64,000 nucleotides of DNA from Saccharopolyspora shandongensis (lineage in GTDB: Bacteria; Actinomycetota; Actinomycetes; Mycobacteriales; Pseudonocardiaceae). The notes under the pieces were generated by a model. The model was not told the origin of the DNA. It ran no database searches and saw only the letters and a list, made by a program, of their open reading frames with translations. Positions 53,641 to 63,955 of the stretch are shown in pieces; positions within the stretch are counted from its first letter, which is position 1, and the number at the start of each line of letters is the position of its first letter. The DNA lies in assembly GCF_900106995.1 (NCBI RefSeq), contig NZ_FNOK01000009.1:171000-234999 (forward strand), in the 5' to 3' direction. A program made the translations under genes and the position numbers.

Positions 53641-55017
53641 CTAGACGCGGTTGAGCCGGGCCAGCAACATCGCGGACGAAACGGCGTAGGCGCCGCGTCG
53701 GCGGACCGAGGTGACCACGGCCCGGTCCGAGGTCGCGACCACGACCTGCCGCCCCTTCGGCTCGGCGGAGACGAGATCGCGGATCACGTCGTCGGCCTGC
53801 ACCCCGGGCTCGCTGAACAGCACCCGAACCCCGCGTGGCCCGGCGGTCGGCACCGCCAGCACGTCGGCGCCGTCGAAGACGACGGTGACCTCCGCGCCGG
53901 TCCGCGCGGACAACGCGGCGAGCTGGTGCGCCAACCGGTCCCGCTGATCGGACAGCGGCAACTCCGGATACCCGGTCTTGGTCACGTTGTAGCCGTCGAC
54001 GATCAGGTGCACGGCGGGCAGCGCCAGCAACCGGTCCAGCGCGGCGACGTCCGGCACCTCACCGGTCGCGCCGGAATGCGCCCTGACGCGCTGCACGACG
54101 TCCGCGGGCCGAGGCCCGCTCCCGCTCGCCCCCAGCTCGCGCCTCAGGCCGCCTACGGCGCCCTCCAGCGTCTCCAGCAGCAGCGCCAACCGCACCTCGT
54201 CGCCCTGACGGGCTTCTCGGGCGGACTGCCGCGCCACCTCGACCTCGGAGCTAGCGCGCTCCGCGCGCCGCCGCTCCTCCTGCGCTCGCGTCCGCTCGCG
54301 GTCGCGCTCCGCGGCGACCTCCTCGATCTCCGCCTCGTGCTCCGCACGGATCTTCTCCAGCTCGCCGCGCGCGTGCTCCGCGGCGTCTTTGGCTTCCTTG
54401 AGCCGCACGCCCTGCTCGCGCAGGCGTTTGCGCAGCCGGTCCGCCTCCGAGCTGTTCTCGTCGCCTACGCGCTCGGCAGCGTGCTTGGCCTCGGTGAGTT
54501 CTCCGCGCAGGCGCTCGACGTCAGCGGTCAGCCTCTCGACCCGCGCTGTCGCGGAGTCGCGCTCGCTGCGCAGTTGGCCTTGTTCGGCGCGGAACGCGAT
54601 CAGTTCCACGTAGTGCGGCGCGATCGGCGAGCCGAGCAGCACAGCGGCCGCGGCGACCGCGACCGGATCGGTGTTGTCCAGGGCGAGCGCCTCCGGGCGG
54701 TGGTTGCCGCACCAGTCCACGACCGCGGTGCGGAACACCCCGGAGTCGCGCAGCGCCGCGATCAGCGCCGGCTGGCCGAGCTTGGCGCGCTTGGCCGGTG
54801 CGAAGCGGACCACCGGGCGGAGCTGGGCCGGCACGTCCGACGCGCGCATCTCGCCCAGCGAGCAGGCCGCCAGTTCCGCCAGCCGCAGGCGCAGCGGACC
54901 GGGCAGCGCGTCCCAGTCGACGGGCGGGCCACCGCCGGCCTGCTGTGCACTGTCCACAGCAGACTCGTCGGGCGTTGGGGCGTCGGCTGACCCCGGCTTC
55001 GGCGGTACCACCCCCAC
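53641..55017 (-). CDS. NYN-domain (YacP-like) protein with coiled coil
   Basis: 458 residues from GTG 55017. The first 150 residues are helical; residues about 150-280 form a charged coiled coil (RSERDSATARVERLTADVERLRGELTEAKHAAERV...). The C-terminal NYN/PIN-like nuclease domain has the acidic residues: LIVDGYNVTKTGYPELPLSDQRDRL, VVFDGADVLAVP, VQADDVIRDLVSAEP and VVVATSDRAVVTSVRRRGA. YacP-type proteins process ribosomal RNA in some bacteria. Divergent from the DEDD nuclease gene. A typical actinobacterial architecture, but the RNA target is unknown. Confidence 0.88.
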   Translation of the reverse strand: MGVVPPKPGSADAPTPDESAVDSAQQAGGGPPVDWDALPGPLRLRLAELAACSLGEMRASDVPAQLRPVVRFAPAKRAKLGQPALIAALRDSGVFRTAVVDWCGNHRPEALALDNTDPVAVAAAAVLLGSPIAPHYVELIAFRAEQGQLRSERDSATARVERLTADVERLRGELTEAKHAAERVGDENSSEADRLRKRLREQGVRLKEAKDAAEHARGELEKIRAEHEAEIEEVAAERDRERTRAQEERRRAERASSEVEVARQSAREARQGDEVRLALLLETLEGAVGGLRRELGASGSGPRPADVVQRVRAHSGATGEVPDVAALDRLLALPAVHLIVDGYNVTKTGYPELPLSDQRDRLAHQLAALSARTGAEVTVVFDGADVLAVPTAGPRGVRVLFSEPGVQADDVIRDLVSAEPKGRQVVVATSDRAVVTSVRRRGAYAVSSAMLLARLNRV

Positions 55018-55089
55018 AGGCTAATGGCCCAGGTCCCAGATCCACGCATCCACCGGTCCTGTCGGTAGCGGGACGTAACGTGATCGCCG

Positions 55090-56808
55090 ATGTCCGCGCA
55101 CCCGCAACTGTCCTTCGACGAGCTGCTCACCGCCGAGGAAGTCCCGCTGCACCAGGTGACCTTCGTCGTCGTCGACCTGGAGACCACCGGCGGCGACCGC
55201 AACGAGGACGCGGTGACCGAGATCGGCGCCGTCAAGGTCCGCGGCGGCGAAGTGCTCGGCGAGTTCGCCACGCTGGTCAACCCGGAGCGCGGCATCCCGC
55301 CCGCGATCGTGTCGATCACCGGCATCACCGAGGCGATGGTCGTCGAAGCACCCCGCTTCGACACGGTGCTGCCCGCCTTCCTGGAGTTCAGCCGCGGCAG
55401 CGTGCTGGTGGCCCACAACGCCCCGTTCGACATCGGGTTCCTCCGCGCCAACTGCGAGCGGCTCGGGCTGCGGTGGCCGAAGCCGCAGGTGGTGGACACC
55501 GTGCGGCTGTCCCGCCGGGTGCTGACCAGGGACGAGACGCCCAACCACAAGCTCGGCACCCTCGCCCGGGTGCTCAACGCCCGCACCGTTCCGGTGCACC
55601 GCGCACTGGACGACGCGCGCGCCACCGTGGACGTGCTGCACGCCCTGCTGGAGCGGGTGGGCCCGCTCGGCGTGCGAACGCTGGAGGACCTGCTCGGTCA
55701 CCTGCCCGACGTCGCGCCGCAGCAGCGGCGCAAGCGCGGCCTCGCCGACGGGCTGCCGAACTCGCCGGGCGTCTACCTCTTCCGCGGGCCGAAGGACGAG
55801 GTGCTCTACGTGGGCACGGCGACCGACCTGCGAAGGCGCGTCCGGCAGTACTTCACCGCCGGGGAACGGCGCAGCCGCGTCAAGGAGATGGTGCTGATCT
55901 CCGAGCGGGTCGATCACGTGGAGTGCGCTCACCCGCTGGAGGCCGAGGTGCGGGAGCTGCGGCTGCTGGCGGCGCACCAGCCCCGCTACAACCGGCGCTC
56001 GAAGTTCCCGCAGCGCGCCTGGTGGGTGGTGCTGACCGACGAACCGTTCCCCCGCCTGTCGGTGGTGCGCGTCCCGAAACCCGATGCGCTGGGGCCGTTC
56101 GGCTCCCGCCAGGCGGCGGCCGCCGCCGTCGAGGCTCTGCAATCCGCCGCACCGGTGCGCCGGTGCACCGAACGCATCTCGGCGCGCGAGCCCAGCGGCC
56201 GCCCGTGCGCCCTGTACGAGCTGGGGCGCTGCGGAGCGCCTTGCGCGGGTCGGCAGAGCGCCGCAGAGTACGAGCCCGCGGTGATCTCCATCCAGGACGT
56301 CATCCGCGGCCGCAGCTCCGATCTGCTGGAGCAGCTGCGGGGCGAGCTCGACCGGCTGTCCGAGGCACAGCGCTTCGAAGACGCCGCCGTGCACCGCGAC
56401 CAGCTGGCCGCGCTCGTGCGGTCGTTGGACCGCGGGCAGCGGCTGGCCGCCCTGACCGGCGTGCCCGAGCTCGTCGCGGCCCGGCCGGACGGCCGCGGCG
56501 GCTGGCACCTGTCGGTGATCCGGCACGGCCGGCTCGCCGCGGCGGGCAACGCGCGGCGCGGCGTCCCGCCGATGCCGGTCGTGGACCTGCTGCAGGCATC
56601 GGCGGAGACCGTCATCCCCGGCGCCGGACCGCTGCACGGCACGACGGCCGACGAGGCGCGCGTCGTCTACCGCTGGCTCACCACCGGGGGTACCCGGATG
56701 GTCCGGTGCAGCATCCCGTGGGCCGAACCGGCCGGGGCCGCCGGTTCCTGGCGCACCTGGCTGGAGAAGGCCACCACCGGCCGGACCCCCTACGCCGGCA
56801 TCGACTGA
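55090..56808 (+). CDS. DEDDh exonuclease-GIY-YIG fusion (Rv2191 type)
   Basis: 572 residues. Residues 18-190 are a DnaQ-like 3'-5' exonuclease: VVVDLETTGG (DxE), VLVAHNAPFDIGFLR and HRALDDARATVDVL. Residues 215-300 hold a UvrC-type GIY-YIG nuclease: PGVYLFRGPKDEVLYVGTATDLRRRVRQYF. A UvrC-like middle follows, with an UvrB-binding helical pair (SEAQRFEDAAVHRDQLAALVRSLD). Such fusions act in DNA repair in actinobacteria (Cho/UvrC-related). Counterpart of Rv2191, next to the NlpC/P60 gene in M. tuberculosis; here TetR and NYN genes separate them. Confidence 0.92.
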   Translation: MSAHPQLSFDELLTAEEVPLHQVTFVVVDLETTGGDRNEDAVTEIGAVKVRGGEVLGEFATLVNPERGIPPAIVSITGITEAMVVEAPRFDTVLPAFLEFSRGSVLVAHNAPFDIGFLRANCERLGLRWPKPQVVDTVRLSRRVLTRDETPNHKLGTLARVLNARTVPVHRALDDARATVDVLHALLERVGPLGVRTLEDLLGHLPDVAPQQRRKRGLADGLPNSPGVYLFRGPKDEVLYVGTATDLRRRVRQYFTAGERRSRVKEMVLISERVDHVECAHPLEAEVRELRLLAAHQPRYNRRSKFPQRAWWVVLTDEPFPRLSVVRVPKPDALGPFGSRQAAAAAVEALQSAAPVRRCTERISAREPSGRPCALYELGRCGAPCAGRQSAAEYEPAVISIQDVIRGRSSDLLEQLRGELDRLSEAQRFEDAAVHRDQLAALVRSLDRGQRLAALTGVPELVAARPDGRGGWHLSVIRHGRLAAAGNARRGVPPMPVVDLLQASAETVIPGAGPLHGTTADEARVVYRWLTTGGTRMVRCSIPWAEPAGAAGSWRTWLEKATTGRTPYAGID

Positions 56809-56817
56809 CGGCCGAGC

Positions 56818-57243
56818 TCACCCGGTGATGTCCAGGGCGGCGATCACCTTCGTCGGCCGGATGCGGACCACCAGCTCGCCGGGCACGGCGTTGCGGCGGC
56901 CGAACTCCTCCGCCCGGTCCCTGCCCATGTAGCGGCCGCCGATCTCGGTCGCCGTCCGCAGCAGCTCGCCGGGCTCCTCGGACGTCTCCGCGATGCCCTG
57001 CACCTGCACGAAGGCGTAAGGCGGCTCGGGCAGGTCGACGCACAGCACGAGCCGCGGGTCGCGGGCGATCGCACGGCCCTTCGCGGTGTCCTTGCCCGTG
57101 TTGAACACCAAGTCGTCGCCGTCCAGCACGAACCACACCGGTGCGACCAGCGGTCGCCCGTCGCTCGCGGTGAAGCCGAGCTTGCCGGTGCGGGTGCCTG
57201 CTTCGAGGAACGCGCGGACTTCTGGATCTTTGATCGATGCCAC
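56818..57243 (-). CDS. PPOX-class F420-dependent oxidoreductase
   Basis: 141 residues. Split-barrel fold: GKLGFTASDGRPLVAPVWFVLDGDDLVFNTGKDTAKGRAIARDPRLVLCVDLPEPPYAFVQVQG. The K-x-x-N/RD pattern in NTGKDTAKGRAIARDPR matches F420-binding members. C-terminus RIRPTKVIAALDITG. Probably reduces small hydrophobic substrates with F420H2. Convergent with the DEDD nuclease gene (9 bases apart). Confidence 0.88.
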   Translation of the reverse strand: MASIKDPEVRAFLEAGTRTGKLGFTASDGRPLVAPVWFVLDGDDLVFNTGKDTAKGRAIARDPRLVLCVDLPEPPYAFVQVQGIAETSEEPGELLRTATEIGGRYMGRDRAEEFGRRNAVPGELVVRIRPTKVIAALDITG

Positions 57244-57297
57244 GCCGGCAAACGTAGCCGCCCCTGGCCCGCCTCGCGATCGCTCCCGAAAACGACG

Positions 57298-57327
57298 AGG
57301 CCCGGCACCCTCTCGGGTACCGGGCCT
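57298..57327 (-). terminator. Terminator of the qcr operon
   Basis: AGGCCCGG-C-ACCC / GGGT-A-CCGGGCCT with a 4-base loop, 14 bases past the qcrB stop; one mismatch. Confidence 0.8.
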
Positions 57328-57341
57328 AGTGCGTGCTCGCC

Positions 57342-58994
57342 TTACTCGGTGGGCTGCTGCGGCTTGCCCGCCGTCAGCTCGCGCTCCGCGTCGCGGGACA
57401 CGTCCTCGTGCCGAGCGCGCTCCAGCGCTGCGGTCTCCTCGGACGGGTCCGGGGTGAGCAGGCTGCCCTTCACCGGGCGGCCGGCCGCGCCGAGCTTGTT
57501 CATCTTCTTCGGCACCGGAGCGCCCTGGTAGGGCAGCGCCTCCGGGTGGCCGTGGTCGTCCACCGGGCCCAACGGCTGGTGGACCTCGATGAACTCGCCG
57601 TGCGGCAGGCGCTTGATGATGCCCGTCTCGACGCCGTGGTCCAGCACCTCGCGGTCGCTGTGCTGCAAGCCCAGGCAGACCCGGTAGGTGATGTAGTACG
57701 CCAGCGGCGGGAGGACCAGCAGGCCGATGCGGCCGGCCCAGGTCATCGCGTTCAGCGAGATGTTGAACTGGAACGCGACGATGTCGTTCGCACCCGAGAT
57801 CATCAGCACGCCGAACAGCGTCAGCGCCATCATGCCGAGGCCGGTGCGGACCGGCGCGTCACGCGGCCGCTGGAGCAGGTTGTGGTGCGCGTTGTCCTTG
57901 CTGAGCTTGCGCTCGATCAACGGGTAGGTCATCAGCAGCGTGAACAGGATGCCCATGCCGATGACACCGGCGAAGAACACCGGCGGAACCGTGTACGGCC
58001 CGAGGTAGAGCTCCCAGGCGGGCCAGATCCGCAGGATGCCGTCCGCCCAGATCAGGTACCAGTCGGGCTGCGAGGCCGCCGACACCTGGGAGGCGTTGTA
58101 CGGACCGATGTTCCAGACCGCGTTGATCTGGAAGACGCCGGCCAGGATCGCGCACACGCCGGTGACCAGCGCGAAGAACGCACCGCCCTTGAGCGCGAAG
58201 ACCGGCATGATCCGGACGCCGACGACGTTGTTCTCCTTGCGCCGCACGCCGGGGAACTGGGTGTGCTTCTGGTACCAGACCAGCGCCAGGTGCACCGCGA
58301 CCAGGCCGAGCATGACGCCCGGGATCACCAGCACGTGCAGCACGTACAACCGAGGGATGATCTCCGTGCCCGGGAACTCACCGCCGAACAGCGCCCAGTG
58401 GATCCAGGTGCCGAGCACCGGGATCGACAGCACGATGCCGGACAGGGTCGCCCGGATACCGGTGCCGGAGAGCAGGTCGTCCGGCAGCGAGTAGCCGAAG
58501 AAGCCCTCGAACATGCCCAGCATGAACAGCAGGGCGCCGATGGTCCAGTTGCTCTCGCGCGGGCGGCGGAACGCACCGGTGAAGAACACCCGGAACATGT
58601 GCGCCGCCATCGCCGCGACGAACAGCAGCGCCGCCCAGTGGTGCAGCTGGCGGACGAACAGACCGCCGCGCACCTCGAACGAGATGTTCAGCGTCGTCTC
58701 CATCGCCCGGGACATCGGGACGCCCTGGAGGTTCTGGTAGACGCCGTTGTAGACGACCTCCTCCATGGAGGGGTCGAAGAACAACGTCAGGTAGACGCCC
58801 GTCACGATCAGGATGATGAACGTGTAGAGCGCGATCTCCCCGAGCAGGAACGACCAGTGCGTGGGGAAGACCTTGTTGAGCTGCCGCCGCATGCCCTTGG
58901 CCAGCTGGTACCGCGAGTCGAGCTCGTCGGCCGCCGTGGCCACCTTGCGGTACGCAGCGCTCTCCGACTTCGTAGGTCGAGTGATCGAACTCAT
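57342..58994 (-). CDS. qcrB: Cytochrome bc1 complex subunit b (QcrB)
   Basis: 550 residues, eight or nine membrane helices. It oxidises menaquinol in the bc1-aa3 supercomplex. Heme-binding His pairs are seen in [29 protein letters not shown] and [23 protein letters not shown]; the quinol-site PEWY/PDW motif is PDWYLIW. A C-terminal hydrophilic extension of about 120 residues is typical of actinobacteria. The ATG overlaps the qcrA stop (ATGA). Confidence 0.96.
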   Translation of the reverse strand: MSSITRPTKSESAAYRKVATAADELDSRYQLAKGMRRQLNKVFPTHWSFLLGEIALYTFIILIVTGVYLTLFFDPSMEEVVYNGVYQNLQGVPMSRAMETTLNISFEVRGGLFVRQLHHWAALLFVAAMAAHMFRVFFTGAFRRPRESNWTIGALLFMLGMFEGFFGYSLPDDLLSGTGIRATLSGIVLSIPVLGTWIHWALFGGEFPGTEIIPRLYVLHVLVIPGVMLGLVAVHLALVWYQKHTQFPGVRRKENNVVGVRIMPVFALKGGAFFALVTGVCAILAGVFQINAVWNIGPYNASQVSAASQPDWYLIWADGILRIWPAWELYLGPYTVPPVFFAGVIGMGILFTLLMTYPLIERKLSKDNAHHNLLQRPRDAPVRTGLGMMALTLFGVLMISGANDIVAFQFNISLNAMTWAGRIGLLVLPPLAYYITYRVCLGLQHSDREVLDHGVETGIIKRLPHGEFIEVHQPLGPVDDHGHPEALPYQGAPVPKKMNKLGAAGRPVKGSLLTPDPSEETAALERARHEDVSRDAERELTAGKPQQPTE

Positions 58995-60115
58995 GCGTTA
59001 CGCTCCCAGTATGCCGGGCCGACCGGTTCGATGAAGTCGCCCTTGGCCACGAAATAGCCCTCTTCGTCCACCGCGATCGGCAGCTGGGGCAGTGCCCGGG
59101 TGGCCGGACCGAACACCGGTTTGGCGTAGGTGTTGACCACGTCGAACTGCGACTGGTGGCACGGGCAGAGCAGGCGCCCGGTCTGCTGCTCGAACAGCGA
59201 GGTCGGGCAGCCGACGTGGGTGCAGATCTTCGAGTAGGCGTAGTAGTCGCCGTAGTTGAAGTCTTCCTGCCCCTTGCGCTTGACCGGCTGGCTGCCGGGG
59301 CGGAGCCGGATCAGCATGACCGGCGCGTCGCCCTTCTTCATCGAGGCCTCGAGCTCGTGCTCGTCGTGCCGCATGGACTCGCGGAACGGGAAGACGGTCT
59401 CGAAGCCACCCGCGTCGATGTCCTCCGGCCGCAGCAGGGAGATCTCGTGCGGGTTGCCGGTGTTGCGGCGCAGGTAGGTCTTCTCGCCGTTCTCCGACAG
59501 CCACTCGGTGTGCTGCAGCGACTCCGGGCCCTCGGTCGCCCACGGGTTGCGGACCAGGCCGCCGATGGCGAACACGCCCGCGCCGACCCCGAACGCACCG
59601 GCGCCGAAGCCCGCGGTGCGGCGAATCATCGACCGGCGGGAGATGCCGCTGCGGACGCCCGCGTCGGCGAGCAGCGCGGCGGTGGTCTGCCGGTCGACCT
59701 CGTCGGAACCGTGACCGTCGTGCCGCTGCTGGACTGCGACCTCGTGCGGGATGAACTTCTTCTGGTACTGCACCACGCCGATGCCGACGGCCAGGATCGC
59801 CAGGCCGAAGAAGAAACCGATCAGCGGGTTGTACAGGGAGTAGATGAAGTGCGCGCGCTCGTCCGACGGCGGCTGGTAGCTCCACGGCCAGAACACGAAG
59901 ACCGCGATGAACGCCAGCGCCGACAGGCCGGCGAGGGTGAACCAGGCGGCGACCGCCCGCTCCGCCCGGCGCTCCGCCCGGGTCCCCGGGACGGGGAAGT
60001 TGTCCCGGTACTCGACGAGTTCGACGTCGTCGAGCGCCAGGCCGAGCCGGACCTTCTCGTCGCGGCTCATCTCGGCCAGTTCGGCCTCTGTGTATTCGTT
60101 CTTCTGCTCACTCAT
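58991..60115 (-). CDS. qcrA: Rieske iron-sulfur subunit of cytochrome bc1 (QcrA)
   Basis: 374 residues from ATG 60115. Three transmembrane segments: two near residues 60-130 ([21 protein letters not shown] and [19 protein letters not shown]) and one after the Tat-like RRSMIRR ([20 protein letters not shown]), the actinobacterial layout. The [2Fe-2S] ligands are CTHVGCP and CPCHQSQFD. It carries electrons from menaquinol to QcrC. Start and stop codons overlap both neighbours as ATGA. Confidence 0.96.
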   Translation of the reverse strand: MSEQKNEYTEAELAEMSRDEKVRLGLALDDVELVEYRDNFPVPGTRAERRAERAVAAWFTLAGLSALAFIAVFVFWPWSYQPPSDERAHFIYSLYNPLIGFFFGLAILAVGIGVVQYQKKFIPHEVAVQQRHDGHGSDEVDRQTTAALLADAGVRSGISRRSMIRRTAGFGAGAFGVGAGVFAIGGLVRNPWATEGPESLQHTEWLSENGEKTYLRRNTGNPHEISLLRPEDIDAGGFETVFPFRESMRHDEHELEASMKKGDAPVMLIRLRPGSQPVKRKGQEDFNYGDYYAYSKICTHVGCPTSLFEQQTGRLLCPCHQSQFDVVNTYAKPVFGPATRALPQLPIAVDEEGYFVAKGDFIEPVGPAYWERNA

Positions 60116-60918
60116 GCCCTGGCTCCGATCCACAGGGTGAGGCCGATCAGCGCGCCGAGCCCGACCACCCAGGCGATGACGCCTTCCGGCCCGGGCCCGT
60201 AGCCGCCCAGGTCGTTACCACCCGGGTTGTTGTTGCCGTTGGTGACCGACTTGATGTAGCCGATGATGTCCTGCTTCTCCTCCGGCGTCAGCTGCCGGTC
60301 CGAGAACTTCGGCATGTTCTGCGGGCCGGTGAGCATCGCCTCGTAGATCTCCTGCTCGGTGGCGGGCTCCAGGTTCGGCGCGAACTTGCCGGAGGACATC
60401 GCGATGCCGCGACCGGTGAAGTTGTGGCAGGACGCGCAGTTGAGCCGGAAGAGCTCGCCGCCGCGCGCGGTGTTGCCGCCCTGCAGCGCCTCGCCGGTCT
60501 GCTTCGGCGACTCCGGCCCACCGCCGTAGGTCTGCACGTAGGCGGCCAGCGCGTCGATCTCTTCCGGGTTGAACTTCGGCGGCTTGCGCGTCGCCTGCGC
60601 CTCCTGGCGCACCATCGGCATCCGGCCGGTGGCGACCTGGAAGTGCACGGCGGCCTCGCCGACGCCGACCAGGCTCGGACCGCGGTCCTGGACGCCCTGG
60701 AGGTTCGAGCCGTGGCAGGAGATGCAGGCGTTGTTGTAGAGCTGCTCGCCCTGCCTCACCAAAGCCGGGTCCGCAGCGGCGTGCGCGGTCTGCGGCTCGG
60801 GAGTCACGACGGTGTACAGCCCGCCGGCACCCACCAGCGCGATGCCCAACGCCAGTACACCGGAGATCCGCCGCTTAAGCTTCGAGCCCGCGCGGTTCCG
60901 TTTCTTGTTGGTGGTCAT
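60112..60918 (-). CDS. qcrC: Diheme cytochrome c subunit of cytochrome bc1 (QcrC)
   Basis: 268 residues. N-terminal anchor ([19 protein letters not shown]), two CXXCH heme sites (ACISCHGSN and [10 protein letters not shown]) and a C-terminal membrane helix ([21 protein letters not shown]). The fusion of two cytochrome c domains replaces soluble cytochrome c in actinobacteria and passes electrons directly to the aa3 oxidase. First gene of the qcrCAB operon. Confidence 0.96.
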   Translation of the reverse strand: MTTNKKRNRAGSKLKRRISGVLALGIALVGAGGLYTVVTPEPQTAHAAADPALVRQGEQLYNNACISCHGSNLQGVQDRGPSLVGVGEAAVHFQVATGRMPMVRQEAQATRKPPKFNPEEIDALAAYVQTYGGGPESPKQTGEALQGGNTARGGELFRLNCASCHNFTGRGIAMSSGKFAPNLEPATEQEIYEAMLTGPQNMPKFSDRQLTPEEKQDIIGYIKSVTNGNNNPGGNDLGGYGPGPEGVIAWVVGLGALIGLTLWIGARA

Positions 60919-61025
60919 GAGAGCGGCAACCCTTGCTGTCCGGTTCGGGGTGTTCGGTTTCGACCTCGTTCGAGAAGCCGATCACAGGGACCTTGCTTCA
61001 TGGGCCAAGGCCCCTGCTACATCCA

Positions 61026-61649
61026 TCAGGGGACGAGGTAGATCACGGCGAACAGCCCGATCCACACGATGTCCACGAAGTGCCAGTAGTACGACACCAC
61101 GATCGCCGCGATGGCCTGGGCCGGCGTGAACTTGCTGAGCTTCGTCCGGATGATCAGGAAGACGAAGGCGATCAACCCACCGATGACGTGCAGACCGTGG
61201 AAGCCGGTCGTCATGTAGAAGACCGTGCCGTACGCCGACGAAGCGATCGTGGTCGCGTGCTCGGTGACCAGCGTGTAGTACTCACCGGCCTGCCCGAGCA
61301 CGAAGATCGTGCCCATGATCAGGGTGATCACGTACCACCGGCGGAGACCGAAGACGTCGCCGCGCTCCGCCGCGAACACGCCCCACTGGCAGGTGAACGA
61401 AGACGCCACCAGGATGATCGTGAACGGGAGGGCGTACGGGAGGTTCAGCTCGGTGGGCGGTGGTGGCCACTCGCCCTCGTTCTGCGCCTTCACCGTGAAG
61501 AACATGGCGAAGAGCCCAGCGAAGAACATCAGCTCGCTGGCCAACCAAACGATGGTGCCTACGCTGACCATGTTCGGCCGGTTCAGCGAATGCACGCGTT
61601 GACTGATTGAGGGCGCTGCCGTTGTCACGCGACGCATTATGTCTTGCAC
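61026..61649 (-). CDS. ctaE: Cytochrome aa3 oxidase subunit III (CtaE)
   Basis: 207 residues. Five membrane helices; [20 protein letters not shown] start region ([28 protein letters not shown]) and the terminal [20 protein letters not shown] are highly typical of actinobacterial CtaE. It supports the catalytic subunits of cytochrome c oxidase. GTG 61649 was chosen because GAGGGG precedes it at 7 bases; ATG 61637 and GTG 61628 are possible. Upstream of qcrCAB on the same strand. Confidence 0.95.
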   Translation of the reverse strand: MQDIMRRVTTAAPSISQRVHSLNRPNMVSVGTIVWLASELMFFAGLFAMFFTVKAQNEGEWPPPPTELNLPYALPFTIILVASSFTCQWGVFAAERGDVFGLRRWYVITLIMGTIFVLGQAGEYYTLVTEHATTIASSAYGTVFYMTTGFHGLHVIGGLIAFVFLIIRTKLSKFTPAQAIAAIVVSYYWHFVDIVWIGLFAVIYLVP

Positions 61650-61722
61650 GTTTTCCCCTCGCGCCCTCGGGTCCGGCCCTCCGCCGGAGGGTGATCGGAT
61701 TGCAACCCGGAGGTAACGCACC

Positions 61723-62169
61723 GTGAAAGGCATCCGCGCGACCTGGGCGGCCTTCAAGTCCGGCCGCCGCGCCCGGAGCAGGCCCGTGATCAGCATCGAC
61801 GATCCCGGCCTGGAGATCGTCGTGACCGCGTTCGACGAAACCGAGGCCGCCTCGGCCGCACTCGCGCGGTCGACCCGCTGGCAGCCCGGACTACCTGCGG
61901 TTTTGCGCCACCACCTGGCCCTCCCGGGTCACTCGATCGAGTCGGCACGGGCCCTGCTGGACGCCGATGGCTGGTCCGTTCGCCCTGGTGGGCGCGGCGA
62001 CGAGCACGCCGCGCCGGGCCTGACCGCGCTGATCGCGCTGCGTGTCCAGCAACTCGACGCGTTGCATTGCTCACAGGAGAGCTCCCGGATGGCCGGTCTC
62101 GCGCAGCGGCACGCCGGCGAATCCTTCGGCTGGGACGCGCTGCAACCCGCCGCGGACCCGCCGAGCTGA
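61723..62169 (+). CDS. Conserved hypothetical protein
   Basis: 148 residues from GTG 61723 with GGAGG 10 bases upstream, divergent from ctaE. It reads as a compact alpha/beta protein: [56 protein letters not shown] and [33 protein letters not shown]. The LDADGW element resembles small ACT/DUF-type regulatory modules, but I cannot assign a family. Normal high GC at third positions supports coding. Confidence 0.7.
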   Translation: MKGIRATWAAFKSGRRARSRPVISIDDPGLEIVVTAFDETEAASAALARSTRWQPGLPAVLRHHLALPGHSIESARALLDADGWSVRPGGRGDEHAAPGLTALIALRVQQLDALHCSQESSRMAGLAQRHAGESFGWDALQPAADPPS

Positions 62170-62272
62170 TCGACTTCCGGTTGATCGATTTGCCCGGGCG
62201 GCTACTGTTCGCCCCGGTCGGGCCGATAGCATCCGACGGACCCATCCTGCGCCGACCAGCGAGGAGCTAGTG

Positions 62273-62680
62273 ATGAGCACACCGACCACGAACGTTCTCG
62301 TGTTCAGCCATCGCCCCGAGGTCCGGGAGGCGATCATCACAGCGATCGGGCGCCGCCCGGCCCCGGATCTCGCGCGGCTGCACTACATCGAGGCCGGCAC
62401 CGTCGCGGACGTGCTCAGCGAGGTCGACGCGGGCCGCGTGGACCTGGTGATCCTGGACGGCGAGGCGCAGCCGACCGGCGGCATGGGCGTGTCCCGGCAG
62501 CTGAAGAACGAGATCGAGCAGTGCCCGCCGGTGGTGGTCGCGGTGCGCCGCAAGGACGACCGGTGGCTGGCGACCTGGTCCCAGGCCGACGCGGTCCTGG
62601 TGCACCCGCTGGACCCGCTCGCCGCCGCGGAGACGGTCGCGGAGGTCCTGCGGTCGCAGGGCAAGCCGGTACCCGCCTGA
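62273..62680 (+). CDS. Receiver-like (pseudo-response regulator) protein
   Basis: 135 residues from ATG 62273 with GAGGAG upstream. A receiver-type fold without DNA-binding domain: TNVLVFSHRPEVREAIITAIG, VDLVILDGEAQPTGGMGVSRQLKNEI, PPVVVAVRRKDDRWLATWSQADAVLVHPLDPLAAAETVAEVL. Asp is kept at the phosphorylation strand (LDGEAQ), but the acidic pair after strand 1 is replaced by SHRPE, so standard phosphorylation is doubtful. Immediately upstream of trpD; function unknown. Confidence 0.75.
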   Translation: MSTPTTNVLVFSHRPEVREAIITAIGRRPAPDLARLHYIEAGTVADVLSEVDAGRVDLVILDGEAQPTGGMGVSRQLKNEIEQCPPVVVAVRRKDDRWLATWSQADAVLVHPLDPLAAAETVAEVLRSQGKPVPA

Positions 62681-62806
62681 ACGCGCGTTGCGGGATGATT
62701 TGCACAGCGGCGCAGCCACCCGGGCGGGAGGCATCGCCGCTGCGGGGTGCGCGGCCCTGAGCCGCCGCCCGCTGCCGACCCGCTCGCTGAAGACGGAGTG
62801 AAGAAC

Positions 62807-63865
62807 GTGGGAACCAAGGCGGGAAACTGGGCGGGACTGCTGGGCAGCCTCGTCGCGGGTGAGGATCTCTCCGCGGAGGACACCGCCTGGGCGATGGACC
62901 TGATCATGTCCGGCGAGGCCAGCCCGGCGCGGATCGCGGCCTTCGTGGTCGCGCTGCGCGCCAAGGGCGAGACGCCCGCCGAGGTCCGCGGTATGGCCGA
63001 CGCCATGCTCGCGCACGCCCGGCCCCTGGAGATCACGCAGCGCGCGGTGGACATCGTCGGCACCGGTGGCGACCGCACCGGCAGCGTGAACATCTCCACG
63101 ATGGCCGCGATCGTGCTCGCCGCCTCCGGCGTCACCGTGGTCAAGCACGGCAACCGGGCCGCGTCGTCGAAGTGCGGCACCGCGGACGTGCTGGAGGAGC
63201 TCGGCGTCGCCATCGACCTGGTGCCCGAGGGCGTGCGGCGCTGCATCGAAGAGGTCGGCATCGGCTTCTGCTTCGCGCCGGTGTTCCACCCGGCGTTCAA
63301 GCACGCGGGCGGGCCGCGGCGCGAGATCGGCATCCCGACGGCGTTCAACGTCCTCGGTCCGCTGACCAACCCGGCGCGGCCGGCGGCCGGCCTGATCGGC
63401 TGCGCCGACCCGCGGATGGCGCCGGTGGTGGCCGAGGTGTTCGCCACCCGCGGCAATTCCGCGCTGGTGGTGCGCGGCGACGACGGCATGGACGAGATCA
63501 CCACCACGGCCGCCAGCACGGTGTGGGCGGTGCACGACGGCACGGTCCGCGAGGACCGGCTCGACCCGCGGGACTTCGGCATCCCCTTCAGCCGCCCGGA
63601 GGACCTGCAGGGCGGCGACGCGGCGGTCAACGCGAAGGCGGTCCGCGACCTCCTGGCGGGCGCCAAGGGCCCGGTGCGGGACGCTGTGCTGCTCAACGCG
63701 GCCGGTGCGGCCGTGGCCTACGACGGGCCGGGAACGGATCTCAGCGGCCAGCTCAGCGCCGGTTTGGAGCGCGTCGCGAACGCTATCGACTCCGGTGCCG
63801 CCGCGGACCTCCTCGACCGCTGGGCGATCCGCTCCAGCGCTCTCCGCGCCCAGCTCGGCGCCTGA
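62807..63865 (+). CDS. trpD: Anthranilate phosphoribosyltransferase
   Basis: 352 residues from GTG 62807 with GGAG 8 bases upstream; GTG 62798 is an alternative. It joins anthranilate and PRPP in the second step of tryptophan synthesis. PRPP-binding loop [36 protein letters not shown] (anthranilate site), [30 protein letters not shown] and [12 protein letters not shown] are intact. Stands alone from other trp genes; trpD next to ctaE/qcr is the usual actinobacterial order. Confidence 0.96.
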   Translation: MGTKAGNWAGLLGSLVAGEDLSAEDTAWAMDLIMSGEASPARIAAFVVALRAKGETPAEVRGMADAMLAHARPLEITQRAVDIVGTGGDRTGSVNISTMAAIVLAASGVTVVKHGNRAASSKCGTADVLEELGVAIDLVPEGVRRCIEEVGIGFCFAPVFHPAFKHAGGPRREIGIPTAFNVLGPLTNPARPAAGLIGCADPRMAPVVAEVFATRGNSALVVRGDDGMDEITTTAASTVWAVHDGTVREDRLDPRDFGIPFSRPEDLQGGDAAVNAKAVRDLLAGAKGPVRDAVLLNAAGAAVAYDGPGTDLSGQLSAGLERVANAIDSGAAADLLDRWAIRSSALRAQLGA

Positions 63866-63903
63866 CCCGACTGACGACGAAGGGCACCTGCTACCTGAAC
63901 TGG

Positions 63904-63947
63904 TCCCCGGAGGTTGGACTGAGGAATTCAGTTCCGATCTCCGGGGA
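63904..63947. repeat. Nested inverted repeat near the window end
   Basis: TCCCCGGAG (63904-63912) pairs with CTCCGGGGA (63939-63947), and a small ACTGA/TCAGT stem lies in between. It directly precedes a new ORF start; possibly the end of an insertion element or a trpD terminator. Confidence 0.5.
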
Positions 63948-63955
63948 GCGGTTGT

